From Ptychodera flava (taxonomy: Eukaryota; Hemichordata; Enteropneusta; Ptychoderidae), in assembly GCF_041260155.1 (NCBI RefSeq), contig NC_091940.1, positions 31,478,875-31,542,874 of the forward strand: a DNA stretch of 64,000 nucleotides, written 5' to 3'. Below the pieces are notes generated by a model, which was not told the origin of the DNA, did not search any database, and saw nothing but the letters and a program-made list of their open reading frames with translations. Numbering within the stretch: the stretch's first letter is position 1; each line of letters starts with the position of its first letter. The position numbers and the translations under genes are program-made. Below, one piece after another: positions 62,777-64,000 of the stretch.

Positions 62777-62813
62777 CCTGAGGAAGCTCTAAATTTAGAG
62801 CGAAACGTTGTGT
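62777..62813 (+). ncRNA. Hammerhead-like motif of Penelope-like copy 2
   Basis: CTGAGGA fits the CUGANGA core. A perfect GCTCTAAATTTAGAGC stem-loop follows, then GAAACGTTGTG. The base at the predicted cleavage site is G, which is not permissive, so activity is doubtful. Copy 1 has the same layout at 54290-54255 on the minus strand. Confidence 0.4.
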
Positions 62814-62936
62814 TTGTGGTGTAATAAATACGTTTGGAACCTAACAACCAGGAATGGTAGTGTGTGTCAACTCAAGTTTTTTCTATCTTCACCCCACTCC
62901 ACGCTCCACTGGGGATCACCTGAATTCCTACAGTTT

Positions 62937-63640
<704 letters not shown>

Positions 63641-63641
63641 A

Positions 63642-63834
63642 CTCAGACCACAGGCCCACGGAACGTTTCGTAGATCGTCGTCGGATGGGAAGTGACTGAC
63701 ACTGTAAGGCCGAAGGCCGAACCTCGGTACTGTATAAGAATACCGTCGATAAGAATACAGTACCGAGGTTCGGCCTTCGGCCTCACAGTGTCAGTCACTT
63801 CCCATCCAACGACGTTCCGTGGGCCTGTGACTGA
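63642..63834. mobile_element. Fold-back hairpin element with about 90-bp arms
   Basis: CAGGCCCACGGAACG, GGATGGGAAGTGACTGACAC and GGCCGAAGGCCGAACCTCGG on the left are repeated inverted on the right, with one 10-bp difference in the left arm. The inner loop is about 8 bp. The arms contain a small nested palindrome, GGCCGAAGGCC. Confidence 0.85.
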
Positions 63835-64000
63835 GACAACACTCAGAACAGAGTTTGCGTCATATAACAAAATTAGGATGTGTCACTGCAAACATCAAAG
63901 TTAGTAAAACGAAAACATTGATACCAAGATTGGGATCGACAAGTTGACACCGGCAGAGACCGGTGACGGCAGCGTAGTGGACGTGGGCACAGACATGCAA

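Larger units (their letters stand above)
55565..62870 (+). mobile_element. Penelope-like element copy 2 (fossil), plus strand, split by a DIRS-order insertion
   Basis: The left part (55565-55832) carries the GIY-YIG-type region. The right part (62184-62870) carries the same 3' sequence as copy 1, with the duplicated block and the hammerhead-like end (62777-62813). The two parts are separated by the DIRS-order element. Copies 1 and 2 lie head to head. The copy is broken, with several breaks besides the insertion. Confidence 0.8.

Overview
The window is eukaryotic, AT-rich animal DNA. Genes are split by GT/AG introns, TATA-like boxes and AATAAA signals are present, and the space between exons is packed with transposable elements, fold-back repeats and long microsatellites. 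Secreted proteins built from LDL-receptor class A (LDLa) and EGF modules, together with Crypton, DIRS-order, Penelope-like, hAT, Harbinger and piggyBac-type elements, suggest a marine invertebrate, for example a hemichordate, cephalochordate or echinoderm. I cannot fix the phylum. All convincing host genes lie on the minus strand.

Host genes. Five minus-strand loci encode or begin secreted modular proteins. Gene D (ATG at 5515, running off the left edge) has a signal-peptide exon, a linker exon and LDLa modules carried by small phase-1 exons. Gene E (ATG 12846) is a lone paralogous signal-peptide exon, perhaps a relic. Gene C (ATG 23403) has a signal-peptide exon and two EGF-like exons. Gene A (35819 to 29907) and gene B (48447 to 41201) share another plan: a signal-peptide exon, a mini-exon (67 and 52 nt), then one giant intronless exon with 23 and 17 LDLa modules. 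The splice phases agree through all of A and B, giving predicted proteins of 1309 and 848 residues. Genes C, D and E have similar first exons and similar proximal promoters. The window therefore looks like a local cluster of secreted LDLa/EGF proteins, likely extracellular calcium-dependent binding or matrix proteins. No function is proven by the sequence.

Mobile DNA from left to right: a hAT element inserted in another hAT-like element (7.93-10.73 kb); a decayed Crypton tyrosine-recombinase gene with a tRNA-derived SINE head in it (14.0-16.5 kb); a Harbinger-like element (19.55-21.27 kb); an uninterrupted relative of the outer hAT-like element (23.75-24.84 kb); a SINE (26.3-26.5 kb); three copies of one MITE family (17.4, 28.6 and 29.1 kb); fold-back elements (16.7, 37.0, 39.2-39.5, 50.5 and 63.6 kb); a 4.08-kb palindrome filling almost the whole first intron of gene B (43.86-47.94 kb); and a solo LTR (48.9-49.4 kb). 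From 53.6 to 62.9 kb there is a layered retroelement complex. It begins with a perfect 141-bp inverted repeat carrying a hammerhead-like motif on each strand. Two head-to-head Penelope-like fragments follow, with a broken DIRS-order element inside the second. A 117-bp satellite in alternating orientations lies inside the DIRS-order element.

Most remaining sequence is intron or intergenic DNA with no gene I can support. The strongest leads are the perfect hammerhead palindrome, the intron-filling palindrome of gene B, the nested retroelement/satellite complex, and a recurring LDLa subtype that has lost the same disulfide pair.
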